NCBI GenBank assembly: GCA_943367595.1
Contig: CALRJS020000014.1
Location: 1 to 64,000, forward strand
Direction: 5' to 3'
Source of the DNA: MW101C3 sp943367595
Lineage (GTDB): Bacteria > Cyanobacteriota > Cyanobacteriia > PCC-6307 > Cyanobiaceae
Length of the DNA stretch: 64,000 nucleotides
Position numbers and translations under genes: made by a program. Below the pieces are notes generated by a model that was not told where the DNA came from, did not search any database, and was given only the letters and a program-made list of their open reading frames with translations. Numbering within the stretch: position 1 is the stretch's first letter; each line of letters starts with the position of its first letter. Positions 1 to 8,444 of this stretch are shown piece by piece.

Positions 1-498
1 AGCGCCGCCGCCAACCCCACGGCGCCGGCCCTGGTGCAGGCGTTGGCCCTGCTGCTCCAGAGCGAGCAGGAGTTGCCGGCCACCACCTCCGCCCTCCGCG
101 CCCGAGTGGCCGGCAGCAGCCAGGCCGCCGAGATCGACGACGTGATCGCCGCTATTCTGGTTTCACGCTTTAACGGCCGATCAATCCGGGAACTCTGCGC
201 CATGGGCGGCATCACCCTCGACGACTTCACCCAGAGCGTGGCCTACCGGGAGATCTTTGGGCGGGGAGAGGCCCGAGGCGTCGCCCTTGGTGAGGCCCGA
301 GGCGTCGCCCTAGGAGAAGCCCAAGGAGAAGCCAAGGTCACCCTGCGCCTGCTGAGCCGCCGCTGCGGGCCCCCGAGCGCCGAGCAGGAAAGCGTGATTC
401 GCAGCCTGCCGCTGGAGCGGTTGGAGGCCCTGGCGGAGGCCCTGCTGGATTTCGAGGGCATGGCCGATCTCAACGACTGGCTGGCGGCGAACGCCTGA
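1..498 (+). CDS. Rpn/DUF2887-DUF4351-like protein, C-terminal part (5' end outside window)
   Basis: The reading frame is open from the first base, so only the C-terminal ~165 residues are seen. The tail has the layout of cyanobacterial DUF2887/DUF4351 (Rpn-type, PD-(D/E)XK-related) proteins: a helical section, a Gly-Glu-Ala rich repeat (GEARGVALGEARGVALGEAQ) encoded by a 24-bp tandem duplication, then the conserved end with RLLSRRCG, LPLERLEALAEALLDF and a final NDWLAANA. Family members are linked to recombination-promoting nucleases or transposon remnants; the nuclease core would lie upstream of the window and cannot be judged. A damaged second copy of the same tail is found at 1339-1540. 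The family call is from motif recall, without a search. Confidence 0.6.
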   Translation, partial: SAAANPTAPALVQALALLLQSEQELPATTSALRARVAGSSQAAEIDDVIAAILVSRFNGRSIRELCAMGGITLDDFTQSVAYREIFGRGEARGVALGEARGVALGEAQGEAKVTLRLLSRRCGPPSAEQESVIRSLPLERLEALAEALLDFEGMADLNDWLAANA

Positions 499-672
499 GC
501 ACGCCGCCAACCGTGCCGGCAGCGGTGCCTCTGCTGCACCTCTCGGGCGATGGCAGCCCGCCATCCCAACAACCCCGCTTAATCTGAATTCCACGCCTCC
601 ACCGGGGAGATCACCCTCGCCCCCCCTGCTTTCGCCGCCCCGCAGGCGCCAGCCACAGGCCTGGAGCCCCTT

Positions 673-1289
673 GTGCTGCCGCCGGGCCTGCAGCTCAGCC
701 CAGAGCAGTTCGCCCTGGTGTGCGAGGCGAACCCCGAGGCGGTGCTGGAACTCACGGCTACTGGCCAGGTGATCGCGATGAGCCCCACCGGAGGCGAGAC
801 AAGCCGCCGCAACACCCGCCTGCTGTTTCGGTTGCAGGCCTGGGCGGAGCATCGAGGTGGTTGGGAAGTGTTCGACAGCTCCACTGGCTTCCGCCTCCCT
901 GATGGCTCCGTGCTCAGCCCCGATGCTGCCGTGGTGCGGCTGGAGCGCTGGCAGGCGCTCACGCCCGAACAACGCCGAGGCTGCCCGCCCTTGTGCCCCG
1001 ACCTGGTGGTGGAGCTGGTGACCCCTCCGTAGCCGCAGGCTTCTCCGAAGGAGTTGAGGGCCCACGCGGCAGCGAAGCCCTGCGGCGCAAGATGGCCGGC
1101 TACCTCGCCAACGGCGCCCAGCTGGGCTGGCTGCTGTATCCAGAACAGCGAGCTGTGGAGATCTGGCAGCCGGGGGCTGACACTGCGGCGCCGGTGGTGA
1201 TGCAACGGATCGAGGCGGCCGGCGTGCTGGAGGGGGGCGAGCTGCTGCCGGGGTTGCGGTTGCAGCTGCCGGAGATCTGGGAGGGTTAG
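673..1289 (+). pseudogene. Uma2 (DUF820) family endonuclease, frameshifted
   Basis: The frame from GTG 673 encodes a typical Uma2 N-terminal half: LPPGLQLSPEQFALVCEAN, LELTATGQVIAMSPTGGETS, then FDSSTGFRLPDGSVLSPDA with the family's catalytic-type Asp, and CPDLVVELVTPP. It stops at TAG 1030. The C-terminal half continues in a different frame (LRRKMAGYLANGAQLGWLLYPEQRAVEIW) up to the stop at 1289. Together they make one Uma2 protein of normal length (~200 residues), broken by an indel somewhere in about 1020-1075. Uma2 proteins have a PD-(D/E)XK restriction-endonuclease fold, are multicopy in cyanobacteria and often degenerate. A sequencing error in the source is the alternative to a real lesion. 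Confidence 0.8.
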
Positions 1290-1338
1290 AACTTGTTTGC
1301 TGTTGTGGTCGCCAGCGACAAACCCTTCTATTGAGCAG

Positions 1339-1540
1339 CTCTGCCCCATGGGCGGCATCACCCTCGACGACTTCACCCAGAGCGTGGCCGACCGCGAAAT
1401 CTTTGGACGGGGTCACCAGGAGAGCCCTGCAGCTGCTCCAAAAATGTTGCGGTCCGCTCGCGTAGCGCCTGGAGACCTTGGCCAAGGTACTGCTGGATTT
1501 TGAAGGCATAACCGATCTCCACGCCTGGCTGGCAGCCAAC
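1339..1540 (+). pseudogene. Truncated second copy of the Rpn/DUF4351-like tail
   Basis: Positions 1339-1412 repeat positions 193-266 with only a few mismatches, encoding the same MGGITLDDFTQSV stretch and the following EIFGRG. After a deletion of roughly 100 bp relative to the first copy, 1467-1536 restores the C-terminal block (VLLDFEGITDL, AWLAANA) in another frame. No single frame covers the copy, so it is a remnant and not a gene. It sits on the far side of the broken Uma2 gene, so the two copies bracket Uma2 as direct repeats. Confidence 0.75.
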
Positions 1541-2218
1541 GCCTGCGCACGCCGCCCCACGGAAACCGTTGCGATGCTGCTGAACTCTTGTTATACACAA
1601 CGCATTGGGTCTGTGCTGCGCACAAGGGTGCCGCTGCTAGGCCTGTGGGCCTGGAGGGGACTGTTGGCGGCCTTGTTGGCGGTTGCTTGTTAGTGAGTGC
1701 TGAAGGTCTGCGGCAGGGGGGGGGTATTGTGCGCCTGCTGCCTTCCTGAATTATGACTTCTGCTGACCTTGACCACAACCACAAACTGCTCGCAGCTGCA
1801 GGGGAGAGAAAGTTGGAGTGGGTCACGCGCCGAAGATTTCGCAAATGATCGCATATGAAACACACGGTGCGAAACCGATGTATAACAAAGAGGCAGGTAC
1901 AAATCCCACCAAAAACACAATGGCATACGCAGTTGGCCCATCCTGACCATCTTGCTATAAAGCCTGCCCGCTCAATCAAAAACCAATAACTCCAACGGAT
2001 CTGTGAAGACCCTTCTTTTTGGCTTGGGGCATTGATGACCTGGCACTGTTGCCGCCGATTTAAGAGTGCTGCCTCAGCTTCAGGGCGGCAAGTCCATTAT
2101 TTCTGTAACGACTCAAAAATTTCCGCAGCAAAGCAATGGCACCAATAATGGCCAAGAGAAAATTACTCTGCCACCTATTCTCAAGGTTTATTTCCCCTCC
2201 GGTACGGAATTTTACGTC
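1541..2218. other. Gene-poor interval of lower GC
   Basis: No reading frame here has convincing composition or a recognisable motif. GC content falls clearly below that of the flanking housekeeping DNA. Short ORFs on both strands are present but none shows protein-like features, so nothing is called. Confidence 0.5.
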
Positions 2219-2617
2219 CTAACTGCTATTCAAGTGGTCGTAATCATTCCAGCGTGGTGAATTGCAAGAGCGAAACTGCTGGGCGATTTGCTGCCAGTGC
2301 TCGGGGAGTTGCTGCAGCGTCGGCAGGTTTGGCGGCAGCGATTGCTGCCCAATACAGTGCCTATAGTGCTTGCCTTTGCCTTGTGCTTTGGTGGCAGTGC
2401 TTTTGAGTAGGGCAATCAACTTTCTGCCCCATTTCCGTATTTTAACCGGTTTAGATTTGCAGCGGTATGTCTTGTGGAAGTGCTCATAATACTTGCAGCA
2501 TCCAGTGAGCGTGGGTGCCAGTTGCAGAAAAGCAGGATGCCAATCGCTCAACCCGTCTGCTTCTAATCGGTTGTTGCGCCCGTAGTTGGCATAGGGGTCA
2601 TAAAACCCCTTACGCAC
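2219..2617 (-). CDS. Unrecognised ORF, possible mobile-element remnant
   Basis: A 132-residue frame starting with GTG and reading VRKGFYDPYANYGRNNRLE. It has mixed, protein-like composition with several Cys/His/Tyr (GCCKYYEHFHKTYRCKSK) and a basic middle (KIRKWGRKL). I do not recognise the family. The order of a DGLSDWHP.F element followed by an aromatic-basic stretch weakly resembles the C-terminal tail of REP-associated (Y1) transposases, but this is a guess, and no HUH motif or catalytic Tyr context is visible upstream. The surrounding DNA has lower GC, consistent with acquired or decaying material. Confidence 0.3.
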   Translation of the reverse strand: MRKGFYDPYANYGRNNRLEADGLSDWHPAFLQLAPTLTGCCKYYEHFHKTYRCKSKPVKIRKWGRKLIALLKSTATKAQGKGKHYRHCIGQQSLPPNLPTLQQLPEHWQQIAQQFRSCNSPRWNDYDHLNSS

Positions 2618-3139
2618 TCTTGCTGATAGTTATGCTTTGAGGCATTGATTGCCTCTTGCCTCGCCATGTCCATCCCCATGTCCATCCCCATCCCCATCCC
2701 GAAGAAGACCCGGCACCAGTGTTTCCAGATGGCGAAACGCCTTGCCAGATCTTTGCGCTTCTTGCAACTTTGCGGCTTATGCTAAAGAGTGCCGAATGGC
2801 GTGTTCTCTTAACATTAAAGCCACCAACAATGTTGGCAATTGGTGGCACGATGCTTCCTTGCTGGCAGCTGCTGAAGCCTTGGTTGTCGTCTTGCCTTTG
2901 GTTTGCATTTTGCCTGAGTTGATTCACTGCCCACGCCTCGTTGTGGGGAGTTGAGCAAGGGTGGCTGGCCATATCGTTTGAGTTCCTTGATCGCTGGAAG
3001 GAGCGAGAGCTCATCAATCAAGGCATCTGCGATGAATGAAGCAATCAATCAGTCGAGCTCAATCCTTTCAATTGCTTGAAACGTTGTAAGCCAGCGCGTG
3101 CCTATCATTGACATGAAGTCCCTTGGCGCCCTGCGCAGT
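2618..3139. other. Gene-poor interval with a CCCCATGTCCAT-type simple repeat
   Basis: The start of this stretch carries an imprecise hexanucleotide array (ccatgt/ccatcc repeated at about 2666-2700). Short frames on both strands include one on the minus strand from 3048 beginning MIASFIADALIDELSLLPAI, but it ends without any recognisable domain. I see no supportable gene. Confidence 0.4.
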
Positions 3140-3185
3140 CACATTGCACAGCCACACTGCACAGCCACATTGCACAGCCACATTC
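3140..3185. repeat. 13-bp tandem repeat, three full units
   Basis: The unit CACATTGCACAGC occurs at 3140-3152, 3153-3165 (one mismatch) and 3166-3178, followed by a partial unit CACATTC. It lies about 50 bp upstream of the ATP-grasp gene start, so it could affect its 5' region, but no function can be inferred. Confidence 0.85.
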
Positions 3186-3236
3186 AGAGTTCCGCCCTCT
3201 CCTGAACCTGCTCAGCCTTGCTGGGAACCCCACTGA

Positions 3237-4409
3237 ATGCCCCTGCCCAGCCTTGATTGGAAGCACCGCAAGCCAGTGCTGGCGCGCCTGTTGGCCCGGC
3301 ATCAGAGCCCACCGCCCTGGCTCTGGCTGAGCCACGGCAAGCTCTGGCAGCGGCAGGCCCCGTCCGATGCGCGGCGCCTGCCGCTGGAGTGTCTCCAACA
3401 ACTGCATTGGTGGCTGATTCGTCCCTGGCGGCAAGCACACCGCCCCGCCTCCCTGCAGGCCCTGCCCAGGGCGCTCAGCTGGCGTGCCTGCTGGCTGAAC
3501 AGCTACCGCCCCGCAGAGGTGGCCTGGTGGTGGGCCCTGGGGGTGCGCCACTGGTGGCAGCTGGCGCAGCACACTCCCGACAGCCTGGCCTGGGCGGTCC
3601 ATGCCCAGCGGCGTCAGCACTGGCCTGACCACTGCCGCACTGCCCTGGCCCTGCTGAGCGACAAGGCCGCCCTGCTTGCCCGCACGCCCGAGCGCTGGCG
3701 GGCGCCGTTTCTGGTGATGCCCGCGTCTGCGCAGCCGCCCTGGTGGTCTGCTGCCATCAACGGCCCTGGCGTGGTGCTCAAACCCCAGCGCGGCCACGGC
3801 GGCCGGGCCGTGCTGCGCTTCTGGTGCCAGGCGTTGGTGCTGCAGCAGCAGGCCCTGTTCCACCGCTTACCGGCGGCTGCACCCCTGCTGCCCTGCACCA
3901 GCCCGCCGCACCCCGACACCGTGCTGCGCCATTGGCACAGCCTCTGCCACACGCACGAACCAGCCCTGGCGGCGCCGTATCTGGAGCACAGCAGCGCCTT
4001 GCCGCCGGCGGAACCGTCGGTGGTGGTGCGGGTGATCACGGCACGGTCCAGTCCGGATGGGCCTGTGCAGGTGCGGCTGGCCTGGCTTGAGGTGCCCCTC
4101 GGCGCGGGCGCGGTGGCTTTCATCAGCTGCGAAGGCCACCACCTGCCCCGGCCGGGCACTCCCCTCAACGCTGCCCAGCAGCAAAGCCAAGCGCGTTGGC
4201 AGGTGCTGCTGCGCAGCGGCACTCCCGGCTGCATCCGCGCCTGTCTGCAGGCTGCCACGGCCATGCATGCCCGGCTGCCGCCCATCGACCAGGTGGCCTG
4301 GGACTGGATCCCCGCCGATCCCCAGCCCCTGTTGCTGGAGGGCAATGGCGGCTTCGGGTTGTTGGTGCCCCAGCTGTTTGAGCATGCCAACTCCCTACTC
4401 CGTCCTTGA
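3237..4409 (+). CDS. Sugar-transfer-associated ATP-grasp family protein
   Basis: A 390-residue protein with the ATP-grasp elements of the sugar-transfer-associated group (ATPgrasp_ST): a Lys/Gly-rich nucleotide loop KPQRGHGG at residues 182-189, a beta strand VVRVITA at 263-269, and the terminal Mg-ligand block WDWIPADPQPLLLEGNGGFG near 355-374 with the conserved Glu-x-Asn. Relatives are found in polysaccharide and cell-envelope gene clusters and probably ligate an amino or carboxyl group in an ATP-dependent step; the substrate is unknown. The N-terminal 160 residues are Trp- and Arg-rich and less conserved. No glycosyltransferase gene adjoins it here. Confidence 0.7.
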   Translation: MPLPSLDWKHRKPVLARLLARHQSPPPWLWLSHGKLWQRQAPSDARRLPLECLQQLHWWLIRPWRQAHRPASLQALPRALSWRACWLNSYRPAEVAWWWALGVRHWWQLAQHTPDSLAWAVHAQRRQHWPDHCRTALALLSDKAALLARTPERWRAPFLVMPASAQPPWWSAAINGPGVVLKPQRGHGGRAVLRFWCQALVLQQQALFHRLPAAAPLLPCTSPPHPDTVLRHWHSLCHTHEPALAAPYLEHSSALPPAEPSVVVRVITARSSPDGPVQVRLAWLEVPLGAGAVAFISCEGHHLPRPGTPLNAAQQQSQARWQVLLRSGTPGCIRACLQAATAMHARLPPIDQVAWDWIPADPQPLLLEGNGGFGLLVPQLFEHANSLLRP

Positions 4410-4416
4410 ACAAAAA

Positions 4417-4443
4417 GCTCACCACTGAGGTGGGTGCCTTTTA
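4417..4443 (+). terminator. Possible weak rho-independent terminator
   Basis: Just after the ATP-grasp stop, an imperfect hairpin (GCTCACC, loop ACTGA, GGTGGGTGC) is followed by CTTTTA. The stem contains wobble pairs, so efficiency is doubtful. Confidence 0.35.
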
Positions 4444-4547
4444 TCGGACAGTTCCAGCCCTGCCGCGCTGATGGAAACCAACCTGCGCTACAACCAGCCG
4501 CTCGATCGCCACCAGCCCTCGGCCGTGATCGCCCCCTGCCCCATCCC

Positions 4548-5588
4548 ATGCCTCTGCCTGCCGGTGCCTTGCTTGCACTCACCCCCCAGGGGCTCTATTG
4601 CCCGGCCGCTGACGCCTGGATCGACCCGTGGCGGCCGGTGCCGCGCGCCTTGCTCACCCACGCCCACGCCGATCACGCCCGGCCCGGCAGCCAGACCTAT
4701 TGGGCGGTGGGCAGCGCCGCCGGCGTGCTGCGCCAGCGGCTGGGCCAGGGCATCGATCTGCGCGCGGTGGCCTACGGCCAGGAGCTGCGCCTCGGTGACG
4801 CCACCGTGTCGTTTCACAGCGCCGGCCATGTGCTGGGATCCGCCCAGGTGCGGATCAGCGCCGGCGGTGAAACCTGGCTGATCAGCGGCGATTACAAGCG
4901 CGATGCCGATCCCAGCTGCGTACCGTTCGAGCCGGTGCCCACCGATGTGCTGATCACCGAGGCCACCTTCGGGCTGCCGGTGTACCGCTGGCGGCCGGGC
5001 CAGGAGGTGGCCGCCGAGATCGCCGCCTGGTGGAAGCAGGCGCCGGAGCGGCCTTCAATTCTGTTCTGCTATGCCTTCGGCAAGGCGCAGCGCCTGCTGG
5101 CGGAGCTGCACCAGCTGGGCCTGCGCGAGGAGGTGCTGCTGCACGGTGCCGTGCAGACCCTGATGGCGCCCTACCGCGAGCAGGGCATCGCCATGCCGCC
5201 CACCCGGCCCGCCAGTGAGCTGCCCCGCAGTGAGCCGTTGGCGGGCCGGCTGGTGCTGGCGCCCCCGTCGGCGCACCGTTCGGTGTGGATGAAGCGCTTC
5301 AAGGCGCCGCAGACCGGCTTCGTGAGCGGCTGGATGGCGGTGCGTGGTGCGCGGCGGCGGCGCGGCTACGAGCGGGGCTTTGTGCTCAGCGACCACGCCG
5401 ACTGGAACGGCCTGCTCACCACCGTGCGCCAGAGCCGCGCCCAGCAGGTGTACGTGACCCACGGCCAGAGCGACGTGCTGGCCCGCTACCTGCGCGAGGT
5501 GGAAGGCCTCAGCGCCGAGCCGCTCAGCGGTGGCTTCGCAGCGGAGCGGGGAGAAGACGCTGAGGCTGAAACGCTTCCGGCTCTCTGA
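4548..5588 (+). CDS. Ligase-associated DNA exonuclease (beta-CASP metallo-beta-lactamase)
   Basis: A 346-residue metallo-beta-lactamase/beta-CASP nuclease. With the start at ATG 4548 the metal motifs are THAHADHA (37-44), the histidine in FHSAGHVLG (89-97), SGDYKRD (113-119) and the late SDHADW (281-286) with VTHG (303-306). These fit the bacterial ligase-associated exonuclease family (TIGR04122), which travels with an ATP-dependent DNA ligase and an Lhr-type helicase. All three are on this strand between 4.5 and 11.2 kb. An upstream in-frame start at 4434 would add 38 Pro/Arg-rich residues unlike the family and is less likely. Predicted role: DNA end processing in repair, cytoplasmic. Confidence 0.85.
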   Translation: MPLPAGALLALTPQGLYCPAADAWIDPWRPVPRALLTHAHADHARPGSQTYWAVGSAAGVLRQRLGQGIDLRAVAYGQELRLGDATVSFHSAGHVLGSAQVRISAGGETWLISGDYKRDADPSCVPFEPVPTDVLITEATFGLPVYRWRPGQEVAAEIAAWWKQAPERPSILFCYAFGKAQRLLAELHQLGLREEVLLHGAVQTLMAPYREQGIAMPPTRPASELPRSEPLAGRLVLAPPSAHRSVWMKRFKAPQTGFVSGWMAVRGARRRRGYERGFVLSDHADWNGLLTTVRQSRAQQVYVTHGQSDVLARYLREVEGLSAEPLSGGFAAERGEDAEAETLPAL

Positions 5589-5616
5589 TCACCAGCCTCA
5601 GGCCTGAGGGGGCGCA

Positions 5617-6405
5617 TTGGCACCTCTGCGCCGGGTGGCACCCGAGCAGGCGGAGCTGCTCAGGGCCCATCTGCTGGCCACTGGATTCAGCGGTCAGCCG
5701 GAGGCACCCCGCACCGCTCCCCACCACCTGGCACCGGTGTTCTGGCGGGGTGTCCCGGTGGAGATCCACACCCGGATCATGCCGGCCTGCTGGGGCCTTC
5801 CCGAGCGGGAGATGCTGGAGCGGCGCCAGCGGCTACCCGGCGGCGAGCTGCCGGCGCTGCGCACCCTGTGCCGGGAAGGAATGGTGCTGCATGCCATCAG
5901 CCACGTCACCACCCATCTGTTTGCTTATGGCAGCAAGGCCGCCTGGGACGTGGCCCTGCTGCGGCGCACCGCCACCGTTCCGATCGACTGGACCTTGGTG
6001 CAACGCTGGGCGCAGGAGCTGAGGGTGCCGCGGGCCTTCTGGGTGCCGGCAAGGGTGTTGAACGAGCAGCTCGATCTGGGCCTTCCGGATCACCTGCTGC
6101 TGCAGGCGCCCCACGACAGGCGCCAGCGGCAGCTGGAGACGATCGCGCGGCGTCGCTTGTTTCTCGCCTGCGAAACCACTGCCGAACTCAATCCACTGAG
6201 CCGCACGGCCGTCACCCTGTTGTTGCACGATGGGCTGCGGCGACGGCTGCGCTACGTGCGCTGGTGGCTGGGCCCTGAGGCCGGCATCGCGCGTGGCACG
6301 GCCAGGCGCCTGACGCCAAACCAGGGGCTGGCGGCCCTGCCAGGCCATCTCCGGGAGGCGCTGCGGCAATTCCGCCAGTTTCGCCGCCTCAGCCAGCAAC
6401 GCTGA
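5617..6405 (+). CDS. Nucleotidyltransferase-family (NTP_transf_5-like) protein lacking the N-terminal catalytic part
   Basis: The 262 residues from TTG 5617 resemble the middle and C-terminal region of uncharacterised nucleotidyltransferases (NTP_transf_5): HHLAPVFWRGVPVEIHTRI, then LHAISHVTTHLF, a KAAWDVALL helix and IDWTLVQRWAQELRV. In full-length relatives this is preceded by the nucleotidyl-transfer core with a metal-binding Asp pair (a D-x-D within a GDIDLLV-type strand), which is absent. The space back to the exonuclease stop at 5588 is only 28 bp, so the core cannot be hidden upstream. It is either N-terminally deleted and inactive as a transferase, or a variant. It lies between the repair exonuclease and ligase genes. 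Confidence 0.6.
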   Translation: MAPLRRVAPEQAELLRAHLLATGFSGQPEAPRTAPHHLAPVFWRGVPVEIHTRIMPACWGLPEREMLERRQRLPGGELPALRTLCREGMVLHAISHVTTHLFAYGSKAAWDVALLRRTATVPIDWTLVQRWAQELRVPRAFWVPARVLNEQLDLGLPDHLLLQAPHDRRQRQLETIARRRLFLACETTAELNPLSRTAVTLLLHDGLRRRLRYVRWWLGPEAGIARGTARRLTPNQGLAALPGHLREALRQFRQFRRLSQQR

Positions 6406-6432
6406 ATCCTCCCGCCCAGCTCCTCCCGCCCT

Positions 6433-8160
6433 GTGCACGCCTTCTGCCACCTGTTTGAGTGCCTGGATCGCAGCAGCGGCACCAAGGCGCGCGTGGCGGC
6501 GCTGGCGGCTTATTTCCGCGAGGTGCCGGCGGCCGATGCAGCCTGGGCGTTGCAGTTGCTGCTCGGCAAGCGGCGCCGGCGGCTGCTCACCGGGCGGCGG
6601 CTGCGGGAAATCTGCCTGGGGGCGGCTGGGCTGCCGGAGTGGCTGTTCGACGCCTGCCACGCCCAGGTGGGGGATTCGGCGGAAACGATCGCCTTGCTGT
6701 TGCCGGCATTGAACCTGCCGGCGCAAGAGCCGCTGGAGTTGCCTCTGCAGCAGTGGATGGCGGAGCGGCTGCCGGCGTTGGCGGCCCTGGAGGGCGAGGC
6801 GCAGGCGCAGGCGGTGCTGCAGATCTGGGCGTCCCTGCCGCCGCCGCAGGTGTTCGTGTTCAACAAGTTGCTCAGTGGCGGCTTCCGGGTGGGGGTGTCC
6901 ACCGGCCTGGTCACGCGCGCCCTGGCCGCAGTGAGCGAGCTGGAGGAGGCAGAGCTGGCCCACCGGCTGATGGGTGGCTTCGAGCCCAGTGCCGCCGCCT
7001 TCACCGCCCTGCTGTGCCCCACCGCCGGCAGTGAGGCCGCCCCGATCAGCCGCCCCTATCCCTTTTTCCTGGCCAGTCCGCTGGAGCCGGAGCGGCTGCA
7101 GGCAGACGATCCCGCTCAGTGGCGCGCCGAGTGGAAATGGGATGGCATCCGCGGCCAGCTGATCCGCCGTGCCGGCACCACCTTTCTCTGGAGCCGCGGC
7201 GAAGAGCTGGTGAACGACAGCTTCCCGGAGCTGGTGGCCCTGGGTGATGCCCTGCCGGACGGCACCGTGCTCGATGGCGAGGTGATCGTGTGGCCGGCGG
7301 CGGCAGAGCGTCCGCTCGGCTTTGCGGCCCTGCAACGGCGCCTGGGGCGGCGCAGCGTCAGCCGCGCGCTGCGTCAGGCCTGCCCGGCCGCCTTCGTGGC
7401 CTACGACCTGCTGGAAGCGGGCGGTCGCGACCAACGCCTGCAGCCCCTGGCGGCGCGGTTGCAGGCCCTGAACCAGCTGGTCGCCACGTTGCAGGCAGGG
7501 GACGAAGCGGCCACCAAGGGGTGCCTGCGCCTGTCGGCTGGGCTGCCGTTGCAGAGCTGGGAGGCGCTGGAGCCACTGCGCAGCCGGGCGCGCCAGGCCG
7601 GCGCCGAGGGGGTGATGCTCAAGCGGCTGGATTCGCCGTATCTGGCGGGCCGCAAGCGGGGCCACTGGTGGAAACACAAGCTCGAACCGATGGAGCTCAA
7701 TGCGGTGCTGCTCTACGCCCAGGCGGGCAGCGGCCGCCGCGCCAACCTCTTCACCGACTACACCTTCGGGCTGTGGGCCACGGCAGGCCTGGAACCAGCT
7801 GCTGGATCAGTGGACCCGGAACCGGCAGCTGCTGACGCGGTGCGCATTGAACCGTCAGCAGCAGAGAGCCGCCCGCGCCAGCTGGTGACCTTCGCCAAGG
7901 CCTATTCCGGCCTCAGTGATGCCGAGATCACGGCACTCGACCGCTGGATTCGCCGCCACACCACCGAACGCTTTGGGCCGGTGCGGGCGGTGGAGCCGTT
8001 GCAGGTGTTCACCCTCGGCTTTGAAGGCATCCAGCGCTCCAGCCGGCACCGCAGCGGTGTGGCCGTGCGCTTCCCGCGCATCCTGCGCTGGCGGCAGGAC
8101 AAACCCGCCGCCGAGGCCGACACCCTGGCGGCTGCCGAAGCCCTGCTCGAGGACGGCTGA
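6433..8160 (+). CDS. ATP-dependent DNA ligase (ligase-associated repair set)
   Basis: A 575-residue ATP-dependent DNA ligase starting at GTG 6433. The adenylation motif I is EWKWDGIRGQ with nucleotidyl Lys at about residue 235; motif III-like DGEVIVW follows at 281-287, and VMLKRLDSPY with WWKHK gives motifs IV-V. The ~200-residue N-terminal helical domain and the C-terminal OB-like region with HRSGVAVRFPRILRWR match the bacterial type TIGR04120 (cisplatin-damage-response ligase) and not LigA (NAD-dependent). Cyanobacteria normally replicate with LigA, so this enzyme probably works in repair with the exonuclease upstream and helicase downstream. It joins nicks by AMP transfer from ATP. Confidence 0.88.
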   Translation: MHAFCHLFECLDRSSGTKARVAALAAYFREVPAADAAWALQLLLGKRRRRLLTGRRLREICLGAAGLPEWLFDACHAQVGDSAETIALLLPALNLPAQEPLELPLQQWMAERLPALAALEGEAQAQAVLQIWASLPPPQVFVFNKLLSGGFRVGVSTGLVTRALAAVSELEEAELAHRLMGGFEPSAAAFTALLCPTAGSEAAPISRPYPFFLASPLEPERLQADDPAQWRAEWKWDGIRGQLIRRAGTTFLWSRGEELVNDSFPELVALGDALPDGTVLDGEVIVWPAAAERPLGFAALQRRLGRRSVSRALRQACPAAFVAYDLLEAGGRDQRLQPLAARLQALNQLVATLQAGDEAATKGCLRLSAGLPLQSWEALEPLRSRARQAGAEGVMLKRLDSPYLAGRKRGHWWKHKLEPMELNAVLLYAQAGSGRRANLFTDYTFGLWATAGLEPAAGSVDPEPAAADAVRIEPSAAESRPRQLVTFAKAYSGLSDAEITALDRWIRRHTTERFGPVRAVEPLQVFTLGFEGIQRSSRHRSGVAVRFPRILRWRQDKPAAEADTLAAAEALLEDG

Positions 8161-8444
8161 TCGCAACGCCGCCCCTTTGGGATAACCGGGTTGGGGCCGC
8201 AGCGGCGGGGCGGCAGGGGCGATCACTTGGCGGTGCCGGGTCCGCGCCCCTGAAACCCTGACCAGCTCTGGCGCCATCAGGCAGCTCCCAGCGGGCGCGC
8301 ACCACCAGCTTCACCAGGCCCGGCCCGCCCAGTGGCAGGCGCAACGCTGCCACCCCGGCCGCATGGGTGGCAGCATCGGTGGCGCCGCCTGCTCGGCCAG
8401 CTCCCGGGGAGTCCCTACCCTGTCGGCGAAAGCGTGACGGGGTC

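Noticed and set aside
310..1560. Long minus-strand frame opposite the Rpn-like and Uma2 genes
   Set aside because: It mirrors the plus-strand coding sequence in high-GC DNA, has Arg/Gln/Ala-rich composition without motifs, and spans two unrelated plus-strand genes.
5833..7677. 614-residue minus-strand frame
   Set aside because: It is the antisense shadow of the nucleotidyltransferase-like and ligase genes; composition is Gln/Arg/Pro-rich with no domain.
8170..8444. Minus-strand stretch with LRLPLGGPGLVKLVVRARW, resembling the end of a protein
   Set aside because: Only about 30 residues look coding, the frame continues into the ligase gene, and no start or domain is evident; possibly a relic but not supportable.
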